From JBFAPK01 sp040676675 (lineage in GTDB: Bacteria; Actinomycetota; Actinomycetes; Mycobacteriales; Micromonosporaceae): DNA of 64,000 nt. Position numbers and translations under genes: made by a program. The stretch is taken from NCBI RefSeq assembly GCF_040676675.1, contig NZ_JBFAPK010000006.1, positions 62,001 through 126,000 on the forward strand. Reading direction: 5' to 3'. The notes beneath the pieces are model-generated. The model saw only the letters and a list, made by a program, of their open reading frames with translations. It did not search any database and was not told the DNA's origin. Below, piece by piece: positions 45,808 through 54,317 of the stretch (position 1 is the first letter of the stretch; every line of letters starts with the position of its first letter).

Positions 45808-46941
45808 ATGACACCTCCGCACAACTACCTGGCGGTCATCAAGGTCGTCGGCATCGGTGGCGGCGGCGTCAACGCCGTCAACCGAATGATCGAGGTTGGG
45901 CTCAAGGGCGTCGAGTTCATCGCGATCAACACCGACGCCCAGGCGCTGCTGATGAGCGACGCCGACGTCAAGCTCGACGTGGGCCGCGAGTTGACCCGCG
46001 GGCTCGGTGCCGGGGCCAACCCCGACGTCGGCAAGAACGCCGCCGAGGACCACCGGGACGAGATCGAGGAGGTGCTCAAGGGCGCCGACATGGTCTTCGT
46101 GACCTGCGGCGAGGGCGGCGGCACCGGTACCGGTGGGGCGCCCGTGGTGGCCAACATCGCCCGCAAGCTGGGCGCGCTGACCATCGGCGTGGTGACCCGG
46201 CCGTTCTCGTTCGAGGGCAAGCGCCGGCAGGTGCAGGCCGAGGCCGGCATCGACGAGCTGCGCAACCAGTGCGACACGCTGATCGTGATCCCGAACGACC
46301 GGCTGCTCGCGCTCGGCGACCGGGGCATCAGCATGATGGACGCCTTCCGCCAGGCCGACCAGGTGCTGCTCTCCGGTGTCCAGGGCATCACCGACCTGAT
46401 CACCACCCCGGGTCTGATCAACCTGGACTTCGCGGACGTGAAGAGCGTGATGAGCGGCGCCGGCAGCGCGCTGATGGGCATCGGCAGCGCGCGCGGGGAG
46501 AACCGCGCGGTCGAGGCGGCCGAGGCCGCCATCTCGAGCCCGCTGCTGGAGCAGAGCATGGACGGCGCCCGCGGGGTGCTGCTCTCCATCGCCGGCGGAT
46601 CCGACCTCGGGCTCTTCGAGATCAATGACGCGGCGCAGCTGGTCACGGACGCCGCCCACCCGGACGCCAACATCATCTTCGGGGCGGTCATCGACGACGC
46701 GCTCGGCGACGAGGTGCGGGTGACCGTGATCGCGGCCGGCTTCGACGGCGGCGCGCCGGCGTACAAGTCCGCCGAGTCGCAGCGCAAGCCGGGCCAGCCC
46801 GCGAGCGCCGGCGGGTCCGGCGGTGCCGCCCACGGCCCGTCGGGTGGCCTGCCCCCGACGCACCCCACTCCCACCCAGCAACCGCGCCGGGTCCTCTTCG
46901 ACGACGTCGACGTGCCGGACTTCCTGAAGAACGGCTCGTGA
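45808..46941 (+). CDS. ftsZ: Cell division GTPase FtsZ
   Basis: 377 residues. Tubulin signature GGGTGTG at 103-109, N-terminal GIGGGGVNAVNRM, and the T7-loop region ADVKSVMSGAGSALMGIGSARG. The C-terminal peptide DVDVPDFLKN is the binding site for SepF and other partners. It forms the Z-ring. GAAAGGA precedes ATG. Confidence 0.98.
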   Translation: MTPPHNYLAVIKVVGIGGGGVNAVNRMIEVGLKGVEFIAINTDAQALLMSDADVKLDVGRELTRGLGAGANPDVGKNAAEDHRDEIEEVLKGADMVFVTCGEGGGTGTGGAPVVANIARKLGALTIGVVTRPFSFEGKRRQVQAEAGIDELRNQCDTLIVIPNDRLLALGDRGISMMDAFRQADQVLLSGVQGITDLITTPGLINLDFADVKSVMSGAGSALMGIGSARGENRAVEAAEAAISSPLLEQSMDGARGVLLSIAGGSDLGLFEINDAAQLVTDAAHPDANIIFGAVIDDALGDEVRVTVIAAGFDGGAPAYKSAESQRKPGQPASAGGSGGAAHGPSGGLPPTHPTPTQQPRRVLFDDVDVPDFLKNGS

Positions 46942-46972
46942 CCGGGTGGTCGGACCGACCCCCGGGCGCACC

Positions 46973-47722
46973 GTGACCGACCGGGCCGTCGCGGCGGACA
47001 GCGAACGCCGCGCGGAGCTCGCGGGGCGGTTGGCCCAGGTGCGGACCCGCATCGCCGAGGCGTGCGCCGCGGCCGGCCGGGACCGCGGCGAGGTCACCAT
47101 GGTCGCGGTGACCAAGACGTACCCGGCCGGCGACGTCCTGGCGCTGGCCGGGCTCGGCGTCACCGAGATGGGCGAGAACCGCGACCAGGAGGCGGCGGGC
47201 AAGGCGGCGGCGGTGGCGGCCGCCGGGGCGGACGTGCGCTGGCACTTCGTCGGCCAGTTGCAGCGCAACAAGTGCCGCTCGGTGGTCGGCTACGCCGACG
47301 TCGTGCACTCCGTGGACGGGGTGCGGCTGGCGGAGGCGCTGGCCCGGGCGGCCGAACGCCGGCGGGAGCGCCCGCTGGAGGTGCTGGTGCAGGTCAGCAT
47401 CGACGGCGATCCGGCGCGCGGCGGCGCCTTCGCCTCGGACGGGGCCGACGACGACCGGGCGCTGCCGGCGGTGGCCGCCCGGGTCGCCGCGGCCGGCTCG
47501 CTGCGGCTGGCCGGGCTGATGGCGGTGGCGCCGCTCGGCTGGGAGCCAGAGCGGGCGTTCGAGCGGCTGGCCGGGATCGCCGCGCGGCTGCGGGCGGAGC
47601 ATCCGGGGGCCACCGCGCTGTCGGCCGGGATGAGCGGGGACCTGGAGGCGGCCATCACGTACGGCGCGACACATGTCCGGATCGGTAGCGCGTTGCTCGG
47701 AATGCGTCCCACGCTGGGGTAG
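46973..47722 (+). CDS. PLP homeostasis protein (YggS/YlmE family)
   Basis: 249 residues from GTG 46973. The PLP Lys lies in MVAVTKTYPAGDV, and the family motifs GENRDQEAAGKA, WHFVGQLQRNK and SAGMSGDLEAAI are seen. It is a single-domain alanine-racemase fold that balances pyridoxal phosphate. GTG 46946 in the same frame is an alternative start. In many actinobacteria pgeF lies between ftsZ and this gene; here there is no room for it. Confidence 0.92.
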   Translation: MTDRAVAADSERRAELAGRLAQVRTRIAEACAAAGRDRGEVTMVAVTKTYPAGDVLALAGLGVTEMGENRDQEAAGKAAAVAAAGADVRWHFVGQLQRNKCRSVVGYADVVHSVDGVRLAEALARAAERRRERPLEVLVQVSIDGDPARGGAFASDGADDDRALPAVAARVAAAGSLRLAGLMAVAPLGWEPERAFERLAGIAARLRAEHPGATALSAGMSGDLEAAITYGATHVRIGSALLGMRPTLG

Positions 47723-47868
47723 CCTGACCGCTGATAACAAATTACATCAGTGTTGTTTGAGGCCGGGTCCCCGTTGGCGGGGGTCGACGGCACCGCGCGG
47801 TCCACTCCGTACGGTGCCCGGGGATTGCGGACTCAGGCCGGTGGGCACTGCAGTGTTCACGCGCGTGA
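47720..47868 (+). promoter_or_regulatory. sepF promoter and dyad-rich leader
   Basis: TAGCCT at 47720-47725 overlaps the yggS stop and could be a -10 box. An AT-rich imperfect dyad follows (CTGAT at 47731, ATCAG at 47746). CACTGCAGTG (47846-47855) and TCACGCGCGTGA (47857-47868) are perfect palindromes close to each other. The latter has half-sites like BldD boxes (TnACnC, GnGTnA) without the central base. Confidence 0.45.
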
Positions 47869-47918
47869 CAGTGACACGGCACGGGGGCGCGTGCCGCACG
47901 GCGGACGGAGGGGCGCGG

Positions 47919-48659
47919 ATGGGTGCACTGCGCAAGGCGGGGGTCTGGCTCGGGCTGGTCGAGGAGGACGACGAGCGGGGCTACGACGACGGTGGCTACG
48001 AGAAGAGCAGCTACCGCGATTCGCGCTACCGGCAGAGCCGGTACGCGGAGGAGTTCGCCGACGACGACGAGGACGAGCAGGACGAGCCGCCGGCGGTGCC
48101 GCGGGCGCGGGCGGAACGGAGCCGGCTCGCAGAGCGTAGCAGCGCCCGTTCGGCGGATCTCGACCGTACCGACAGCGATCGGGTGGAGCGGGCCGACCGG
48201 ACAGATCGGACGGAGCGCGGCGACCGCGGCGACCGGGGCGAGCGCGCCAGTGTGCGCTCCATCACCCGGCCCGGTGCCCAGGAGAACTCCTCGGCGCTGA
48301 CCTACCACACCCGCGAGAACCTGGCGCTCGCGCCGCAGGTACAGCTGCGGGAGCGGGCCGTGCCGGCCGAGGAGGAGCAGCGCTACCAGATCACGACGCT
48401 GCACCCGACCACGTACCGTGAGGCCCGCACCATCGGAGAGCACTTCCGGGACGGGGTGCCCGTGATCATCAACCTCACCGAGATGGACGAGGCGGATGCC
48501 CGCCGTCTGGTCGACTTCGCCGCCGGTCTGGCTTTCGGACTGCGGGGTACGATCGAGCGCGTGACCAACCGGGTGTTCCTGCTCTCGCCGGCCAATGTCC
48601 AGGTCACCGCGGAGGACAAGGCCAAGATCGCCGAGGGCGGCTTTTTCAGCCTGGGTTAG
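47919..48659 (+). CDS. sepF: Cell division protein SepF
   Basis: 246 residues. The N-terminal membrane helix is MGALRKAGVWLGL, followed by an acidic, Asp/Arg-rich disordered linker (residues ~18-100, with RTDRTERGDRGDRGER) and the SepF domain (TLHPTTYREARTIGEHFRDG and VPVIINLTEMDEADARRLVD). It tethers FtsZ to the membrane, the main anchor in actinobacteria that lack FtsA. GGAGGGG precedes ATG 47919. Confidence 0.95.
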   Translation: MGALRKAGVWLGLVEEDDERGYDDGGYEKSSYRDSRYRQSRYAEEFADDDEDEQDEPPAVPRARAERSRLAERSSARSADLDRTDSDRVERADRTDRTERGDRGDRGERASVRSITRPGAQENSSALTYHTRENLALAPQVQLRERAVPAEEEQRYQITTLHPTTYREARTIGEHFRDGVPVIINLTEMDEADARRLVDFAAGLAFGLRGTIERVTNRVFLLSPANVQVTAEDKAKIAEGGFFSLG

Positions 48660-48687
48660 CTCTGGATACCGAGGGATCTCGCCTGCC

Positions 48688-48984
48688 GTGTTGTCGATCC
48701 TGTTCCAAGTCCTGTACCTGCTCCTCTACGTCTTTTTCCTGGTGCTTTTGGCCAGGTTTGTCCTAGGGGCCGTGCTGCAGTACGGGCGTCGCTGGCAACC
48801 GGGCCGGGGGGCCGCGGCGGGTCTCGAGTCGGTGTGGAGCGTCACTGATCCGCCCCTCAAAGCGTTGAGGCGTGTGATCCCACCACTGCGAATTGGTACC
48901 GTGAGCATCGACCTGGCCTCCCTTGTGCTCCTGGTTATCCTGTTCGTGCTGATGAGGTATGTGGTAGAGCCGCTGATCAGTTAA
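48688..48984 (+). CDS. YggT/YlmG family membrane protein
   Basis: 98 residues with two spans (FQVLYLLLYVFFLVLLARFV and LASLVLLVILFVLMRYV) and a conserved TDPPLKALRRVIPPLRIG loop between them. YlmG proteins are linked to division or nucleoid placement. I chose GTG 48688; an upstream frame would overlap sepF. It sits in the usual place between sepF and divIVA. Confidence 0.88.
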   Translation: MLSILFQVLYLLLYVFFLVLLARFVLGAVLQYGRRWQPGRGAAAGLESVWSVTDPPLKALRRVIPPLRIGTVSIDLASLVLLVILFVLMRYVVEPLIS

Positions 48985-49032
48985 CGACCTGACCAGCGCG
49001 CTACGCGGCCGCAACTGACCCGAGGAGTTTCG

Positions 49033-49836
49033 ATGCCGCTGACCCCGGCTGACGTGCATAACGTCGCATTCAAGAAGCCACCGATCGGCAAGCGGGGCTA
49101 CGACGAGGAGGAGGTCGACGCCTTCCTGGACGAGGTCGAGCGCGAACTCGCCCGTCTGATCGAGGAGAACAACGAGCTGCGCGCCCAGGTGGAGCGCGGC
49201 GGCCGAGGCGGCGCGCCAGCCGGCCCGGGCGCCGACCCGCGACTGGCCGCCGAGCTCAACGAGGTCAAGGCCCAGCTCGAGCGGGTGCAGCGCGACAAGG
49301 CGGCGGCCGACCAGGCGGCCCGGGCGATGCAGGCCGAGCTGGAGCAGGTACGCGCCCAGGGCGGCCCGGCCGTCGGCGGCGACGGCGAGCAGCAGGCGCT
49401 GCGGGTGCTGATGATGGCCCAGCGCACGGCCGACGACCACGTCTCGGACGCCCGCCGCGAGGCCGACAAGCTGCTCTCCGACGCCAGGTCCAAGGCCGAG
49501 GAGGTCACCCGCGAGGCGCGCGCCAAGGCCGACGCGCTGGAGCGGGACGCGCGGCAGCGGCACCAGGAGGCCATGGGCGGCCTGGACGCCAAGCGCACCG
49601 CGCTGCAGAAGCACATCGAGGAGCTCAAGCAGTTCGAGCGGGAGTACCGCACCCGGCTCAAGGCCTACCTGGAGAGCCAGCTGCGCGACCTGGACGGGCG
49701 CGGTCAGGGGCTGGAGGCGGAGATGACCCGGACCGACGGCAATCGGTCCGTGGGCGGATCCGGCGGCCTCGCCACCGCGGGCCTCGCCAACTCCTACGGC
49801 GGGAGCCGCTCCGGCGCGCTCGAGGCCGGTCGCTGA
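49033..49836 (+). CDS. divIVA: Polar growth protein DivIVA (Wag31)
   Basis: 267 residues. The N-terminal lipid-binding motif is MPLTPADVHNVAFKKPPIGK, with GYDEEEVDAFLDEVE; long coiled coils follow, interrupted by a Gly/Ala/Pro linker at ~57-68. It marks cell poles and recruits wall synthesis for apical growth in actinobacteria. GAGGAG precedes ATG. Confidence 0.96.
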   Translation: MPLTPADVHNVAFKKPPIGKRGYDEEEVDAFLDEVERELARLIEENNELRAQVERGGRGGAPAGPGADPRLAAELNEVKAQLERVQRDKAAADQAARAMQAELEQVRAQGGPAVGGDGEQQALRVLMMAQRTADDHVSDARREADKLLSDARSKAEEVTREARAKADALERDARQRHQEAMGGLDAKRTALQKHIEELKQFEREYRTRLKAYLESQLRDLDGRGQGLEAEMTRTDGNRSVGGSGGLATAGLANSYGGSRSGALEAGR

Positions 49837-49894
49837 CCGAACCGTCGGACTCCCTGTCCTGTACTGCTGGCCAACGATGCGGCGGGGGTGAGCC

Positions 49895-50659
49895 GTGATA
49901 GTCGGAAGTCTGCTGCTCATCCTCGTCGCCGTCGCGCTGCTCGTGCTCGGCCTGGCGGACGGTTCGAGCATGCTGCTGATCGGCTCCATCGCGGCCAGCC
50001 TGCTGGCCGCGGTCGCGCTGGTGGTGGGTGCCCGCCAGGCGGCTGCCGCCCGCGCCGGAGCCGGCGACGACCCGCGGGGACCAGCCTCGGACGACGGGGC
50101 CGGCGAACCCCGGTTCCGCTGGGCCACCACCGACCCGGACGAGTCGCGGCGCGCGGGGCGTGCCGAGCCGTCCGGGCCGACGGTACCGACCCAGTACGGC
50201 CCCGAGGCGCCGTACGGTCCGGGGGCGCGCCCGGGCCCGGCGGCGCGGGAGGTCCCCGAGGACCGGTACGACCCTGAAGACCGGCTCGACGCGGAGGACC
50301 GGCTCGACGCCGAGGCCACCCGTACCGGCGACACCGACCGGCGGCAACCGGTCGGCTCGCCGGGACGCGGGCCCGGCTCCGCTCCCGGGAGCAGCGACGG
50401 CGCGGGCGACGACGAGCCACCGGCCGACGAGCCGGCGGCCCAGCAGGTGCCCGCGGACGACGCGGCCCGGGTCGCCCGGCTGGAGGCCGACGTACTGGTC
50501 GTCGACGGCCGTCCCCGCTACCACCTGGCGAGCTGCCCGCACCTGCGCGATCGGGAGAGCGAGCCGCTGCCGGTGCGCGAGGCGGTCGAGCTGGGCTTCA
50601 CCCCCTGTGCCAGCTGCGAGCCGGACAGCGCGTTGCTCGCCGACGCGCGCCACGGCTGA
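49895..50659 (+). CDS. Membrane protein with C-terminal Cys/His metal-site-like motif
   Basis: 254 residues. Two spans lie at the N-terminus (SLLLILVAVALLVLGLA, SIAASLLAAVALVVGA), then a disordered acidic region, then RYHLASCPHL and GFTPCASCEPD. This Ada-like YHxxxC...PCxxC pattern suggests a structural zinc site. Function unknown. GTG start is set by GGGGGTGAG. It follows divIVA at 58 bases. Confidence 0.75.
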   Translation: MIVGSLLLILVAVALLVLGLADGSSMLLIGSIAASLLAAVALVVGARQAAAARAGAGDDPRGPASDDGAGEPRFRWATTDPDESRRAGRAEPSGPTVPTQYGPEAPYGPGARPGPAAREVPEDRYDPEDRLDAEDRLDAEATRTGDTDRRQPVGSPGRGPGSAPGSSDGAGDDEPPADEPAAQQVPADDAARVARLEADVLVVDGRPRYHLASCPHLRDRESEPLPVREAVELGFTPCASCEPDSALLADARHG

Positions 50660-50669
50660 GCCCGCGCCG

Positions 50670-51092
50670 GTGGCCGGCGGACCGCGCCCGACCGGGCGCG
50701 CCGACCGGACGAACCGGACTCATCGGACTCCCGCCCGCGCACCGGGCGCGTCCGCCCCGACCTCCGAGCGGAGCGCGGCGCGCGACGACGGTACGGCCCA
50801 GCGGTTGGCCGTACCGGTGCGGGTCAAGCCGGGTTCGTCCCGGGACCGCGTCGGCGGCCGGTACGACGGCCCGTACGGGCCCGCTCTGGTGATCTCGGTG
50901 ACCGCCCCGGCGGTCGACGGTCGGGCCACCGAGGCGGCCCGCCGGGCCCTCGCGGAGGCGCTCGCGGTCCGGCCGGCCGCGGTGGCGCTGCGCTCCGGCG
51001 CGGCGAGCCGGGACAAGCTCTTCGACGTGGCGGCGCCGGCGGCGACGCTCGACGCGCGGCTGCGGCTCCTGCGCGACGGGCCCGCCCGATGA
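50670..51092 (+). CDS. DUF167 (YggU) family protein
   Basis: 140 residues. Residues ~48-135 are the DUF167 domain: VRVKPGSSRDRVGG, VISVTAPAVDGRATEAARRA and VALRSGAASRDKLFDV. The first ~45 residues are a low-complexity Arg/Thr/Pro stretch, so the true start could be further in. YggU-like genes often lie near yggS/yggT. Function unknown. Confidence 0.78.
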   Translation: MAGGPRPTGRADRTNRTHRTPARAPGASAPTSERSAARDDGTAQRLAVPVRVKPGSSRDRVGGRYDGPYGPALVISVTAPAVDGRATEAARRALAEALAVRPAAVALRSGAASRDKLFDVAAPAATLDARLRLLRDGPAR

Positions 51093-51144
51093 GGACCGCC
51101 GCCGCGGCGCCGGTCCGGCGGGGCGGCTCGACCGACCGACGATC

Positions 51145-52641
51145 GTGACCGGCCGGCTCGATCTCGCGCTGCTGATCGGCGCCGTGGTGCTCCTGGTCGC
51201 CGTCGCGGCGATCCGGTTCTCCACCCGCCTCGGGCTGCCGAGCCTGCTGACGTACCTCGCGCTCGGCATGGCGATCGGCGAGTCCGGGCTCGGCATCCGC
51301 TTCGACGACGCGACGCTCACGCGCGCCCTCGGGTTCTGCGCGCTCATCGTGATCATCGCCGAGGGCGGCCTGACCGCCCGCTGGAGCACGCTGCGGCCGA
51401 TCCTCGGGGCGGCGGCGACGCTCTCGACCATCGGCGTGGGGGTGAGCATCGCCGTGGTCGGGCTGGTGGTGCACCTCCTGCTCGGGCTCGACTGGCGGCT
51501 CGCCCTGCTCTACGGCGCCGTACTCTCCTCGACCGACGCGGCGGCGGTCTTCGCCACCCTGCGCCGGCTGCGCCTGCCGCCCCGGCTGGTGGCGCTGCTG
51601 GAGGCCGAGTCGGGCATGAACGACGCTCCGGTCGTCCTGCTGGTCATCCTGCTCTCCGGACCGTCCTTCGGCACCCACGCGTGGTGGTGGGAGGTGTTGG
51701 TGGTCTGCTACGAGCTGGCGGTCGGCGCGGCGGTCGGCTTCCTGGTGGGGATGGCCGGCCGGTGGACGCTGCGGCGCGCCGCGCTCCCCTCCGCCGGCCT
51801 GTACCCGATCGCCGCGGTCGGGCTCACCGTGCTGGCGTACGCGGCCGGCGCGGTGCTGCACGCCTCCGGCTTCCTCGCCGTCTACGTGGCCGGCGTGGTG
51901 CTCGGCAACGCGCGGCTGCCGCACCGGCAGGCGATCCTCGGTTTCGCCGACGGACTCGCCTGGCTGGCGCAGATCGGCCTCTTCGTGCTCCTCGGGCTGC
52001 TGGTCTCGCCGGGCCGGCTGCACCACGCGGTGCTGCCCGCGATCGTCGCGGGGCTCGCGCTGGTGCTGCTGGCCCGCCCCCTGTCGGTGCTGGCGGCGGT
52101 GTCGCCGTTCCGGCTGCGCGCCCGGGACCAGGCGTTCCTCTCCTGGGCCGGGCTGCGTGGGGCGGTACCGATCGTGCTCGCCACCATCCCGCTGTCGCAG
52201 CGGCTGCCCGGGGCGGAGCAGCTCTTCGACGCGGTCTTCGTGCTCGTGGTGATCTTCACGCTGTTGCAGACCGGCACCCTCGCCCCGGCGGCGCGCCGGC
52301 TCGGGGTGACCGCCCCGGCCGAGGCGACCGAGCTGCGGGTGGAGACCGCGCCGCTGGAGCAGATGCAGGCCGACCTGCTGCAGTTGCAGGTACCGCCCGG
52401 CTCCCGGCTCGCCGGGGTGCACGTGGACGAGCTGCGGCTGCCCGTCGGCGCGTCGGTGACGCTCGTGCTGCGGGACGGCACCGGGTTCGTACCCTCGCCG
52501 GACACCCGACTGAAGGTCGGTGACGACCTGTTGATCGTCGCCACCCTCCAGGTGCGCGACGGGGCCGAGCGCCGGCTGCGGGCGGTGAGCCGCCGGGGCC
52601 GGCTGGCCCGCTGGTACGGGGAGGACGGCGCCCGGGACTAG
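51145..52641 (+). CDS. Potassium/proton antiporter (CvrA/NhaP2 type)
   Basis: 498 residues, about 12 spans of the CPA1 family, with the ion-binding LSSTDAAAVFATLRRLRLP and ESGMNDAPVVLLVILL motifs. The C-terminal ~100 residues form a TrkA-C regulatory domain (LRLPVGASVTLVLRDG, LKVGDDLLIVAT). It exports K+ in exchange for H+ at the membrane. GTG start after the DUF167 gene. Confidence 0.9.
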   Translation: MTGRLDLALLIGAVVLLVAVAAIRFSTRLGLPSLLTYLALGMAIGESGLGIRFDDATLTRALGFCALIVIIAEGGLTARWSTLRPILGAAATLSTIGVGVSIAVVGLVVHLLLGLDWRLALLYGAVLSSTDAAAVFATLRRLRLPPRLVALLEAESGMNDAPVVLLVILLSGPSFGTHAWWWEVLVVCYELAVGAAVGFLVGMAGRWTLRRAALPSAGLYPIAAVGLTVLAYAAGAVLHASGFLAVYVAGVVLGNARLPHRQAILGFADGLAWLAQIGLFVLLGLLVSPGRLHHAVLPAIVAGLALVLLARPLSVLAAVSPFRLRARDQAFLSWAGLRGAVPIVLATIPLSQRLPGAEQLFDAVFVLVVIFTLLQTGTLAPAARRLGVTAPAEATELRVETAPLEQMQADLLQLQVPPGSRLAGVHVDELRLPVGASVTLVLRDGTGFVPSPDTRLKVGDDLLIVATLQVRDGAERRLRAVSRRGRLARWYGEDGARD

Positions 52642-52717
52642 GCCGCGTCCTGGCCGGCGCGGTTTGTCGTATTTGCGGAATATTCGTGCCTGATATGCGT
52701 CAGAGCGGTGCGCCATG

Positions 52718-52746
52718 TTGTCGCTCCTCTGTACGTTCCGTATTCT
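52718..52746 (+). promoter_or_regulatory. Promoter of the TraR/DksA gene
   Basis: TTGTCG (52718-52723) and TATTCT (52741-52746) are exactly 17 bases apart in an unusually AT-rich patch. The leader to ATG 52807 is about 55 bases. Confidence 0.65.
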
Positions 52747-52806
52747 TGCCAACCTCCGGAGTGCGCGGCGTCCTGCCGCGCGCCCGTTTTGCAAGTGGGG
52801 GACGCC

Positions 52807-53520
52807 ATGGCCGAGCGGGTGCGTACCGCCGGCCCGGCGGCCCGGGCATCCGGGACGCGGACCACCGCCGCCAGCGGTGACCGGGCCGCGCCGGCGCGCC
52901 GGAGGACCGACCCCGGTGGCCGGGCCGTCCGATCGGGGGAGCGAGGCTCGTCCGTCCGTACCGCCGCCGGCACCACGACAGCGGCCACGTCTGCCGGCGC
53001 GGCCGCTTCCCAAGGGGTTCGCCGGTCCACTGACCAGGGGCCGGGGCATCCTGTCCAGGCACCGCCGATCGCCGCGGAATCCGCGGCCAAGGGAGCGACG
53101 ATGGCGAAGCCAGCCGACACGAAGACCGCCAGCCGCAAGCCGGCGGCGAAGGCCACCCGCAGTGCCGCGGAGACCGAGAAGATCAGGGCGGCACTGGAGG
53201 CCCGGCGGGCCGAGCTGCGCGGCGAGTACGATCAGACGCTGAGCGAGATCACCGAGCTGCAGCGGGACCGGCTCACCGACTCGGCCGGGGACGACCAGGC
53301 CGACACCGGTACCAAGACCTTCGAGCGCGAGCAGGAGATCTCCCTCGCCAACAGCATCCTGGAGCGGATCAACCAGGTGGAACGGGCCCTGGAGCGGCTC
53401 GACGAGGGCGGCTACGGCTGGTGCGAGCGGTGCGGCAACCCGATCCCGGTGGAGCGGCTCGCGGCGTTCCCGTCGGCGACCCTCTGCGTCGCCTGCAAGC
53501 AGCTCGAGGAGCGGCGCTAG
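52807..53520 (+). CDS. TraR/DksA zinc-finger protein
   Basis: 237 residues from ATG 52807; a shorter form from ATG 53101 (MAKPADTKTASRK) with AAGGGAGCG upstream is equally plausible. The C-terminal domain is clear: a coiled-coil hairpin (ALEARRAELRGEYDQTL) and the C4 zinc finger WCERCGNPIP...CVACK. The first ~100 residues are Ala/Thr/Arg-rich and disordered. It probably binds RNA polymerase through the secondary channel. Directly upstream of lspA, as in many actinobacteria. Confidence 0.88.
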   Translation: MAERVRTAGPAARASGTRTTAASGDRAAPARRRTDPGGRAVRSGERGSSVRTAAGTTTAATSAGAAASQGVRRSTDQGPGHPVQAPPIAAESAAKGATMAKPADTKTASRKPAAKATRSAAETEKIRAALEARRAELRGEYDQTLSEITELQRDRLTDSAGDDQADTGTKTFEREQEISLANSILERINQVERALERLDEGGYGWCERCGNPIPVERLAAFPSATLCVACKQLEERR

Positions 53521-53615
53521 CCGCGGCGACGGTCCCCGGTGCGGCGCTCCGGCGCGTCGCGCGCCATGATTGAGGACGACGGAAGGTACGACTGCTGAGC
53601 ACCGATGGGGAGCAG

Positions 53616-54317
53616 ATGACCGCGACACGGCCCGACGGGTCCCGTACCGACGAACCCGGCGGCGGCCGGACCCGGCGACGGGCCGTTGCGATCCTCGCGG
53701 TGACCGGGGTGCTGGTGCTGCTCGCCGACTCGGGCACCAAGCAGCTCGCGCTGAGCTCCCTGGAGGGGCGCGACCCGGTCCGGCTCCTCGGCGGCGCGGT
53801 GTACCTCACCCTCACCCGTAACAGCGGCGCGGCGTTCAGCCTCGGCTCCGACTACACCTGGGTCTTCCCGCTCATCACCGCGGCGGTGGTCGGCTGGATC
53901 TGCTGGATGGCGCTGCGGCTGCGCTCGGTGCCCTGGGCGATCTCGCTGGGCCTGGTGCTCGGCGGCGCGCTCGGCAACCTCACCGACCGGATCTTCCGGG
54001 CCCCGGGCGTCTTCCTCGGGCACGTGGTCGACATGGTCAGCCTCTTCGACCCGTACGGCCAGGCCTGGCCGATCTTCAACCTGGCCGACAGCTCGCTGGT
54101 CACCGGCGTACTGCTGGCGATCCTGCTCGAACTGACCGGGCGGCAGCGCGACGGCAGCCGGGCCCCGCGCGACCGCGGGCCGGCCCCGGCCGATGGCGGC
54201 GCGAGCGCCGCGGGCGGGGACGGCGCGCGGGCCGACGCCGCGACCGCGGAACCCGGCGCGGCCGGGACCGGGGTCCGCGCGGGCGCGGCCGAGGCGGGAC
54301 GGCGGGAGTCGGCGTGA
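53616..54317 (+). CDS. lspA: Lipoprotein signal peptidase (type II)
   Basis: 233 residues, four spans. The catalytic Asp pair is Asp124 (NLTDRIF) and Asp158 (FNLADSSLV); TRNSGAAFSL is also conserved. The tail after ~175 is a low-complexity Ala/Gly/Asp extension. It cleaves prolipoproteins at the membrane. The stop overlaps the rluD GTG. Confidence 0.95.
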   Translation: MTATRPDGSRTDEPGGGRTRRRAVAILAVTGVLVLLADSGTKQLALSSLEGRDPVRLLGGAVYLTLTRNSGAAFSLGSDYTWVFPLITAAVVGWICWMALRLRSVPWAISLGLVLGGALGNLTDRIFRAPGVFLGHVVDMVSLFDPYGQAWPIFNLADSSLVTGVLLAILLELTGRQRDGSRAPRDRGPAPADGGASAAGGDGARADAATAEPGAAGTGVRAGAAEAGRRESA

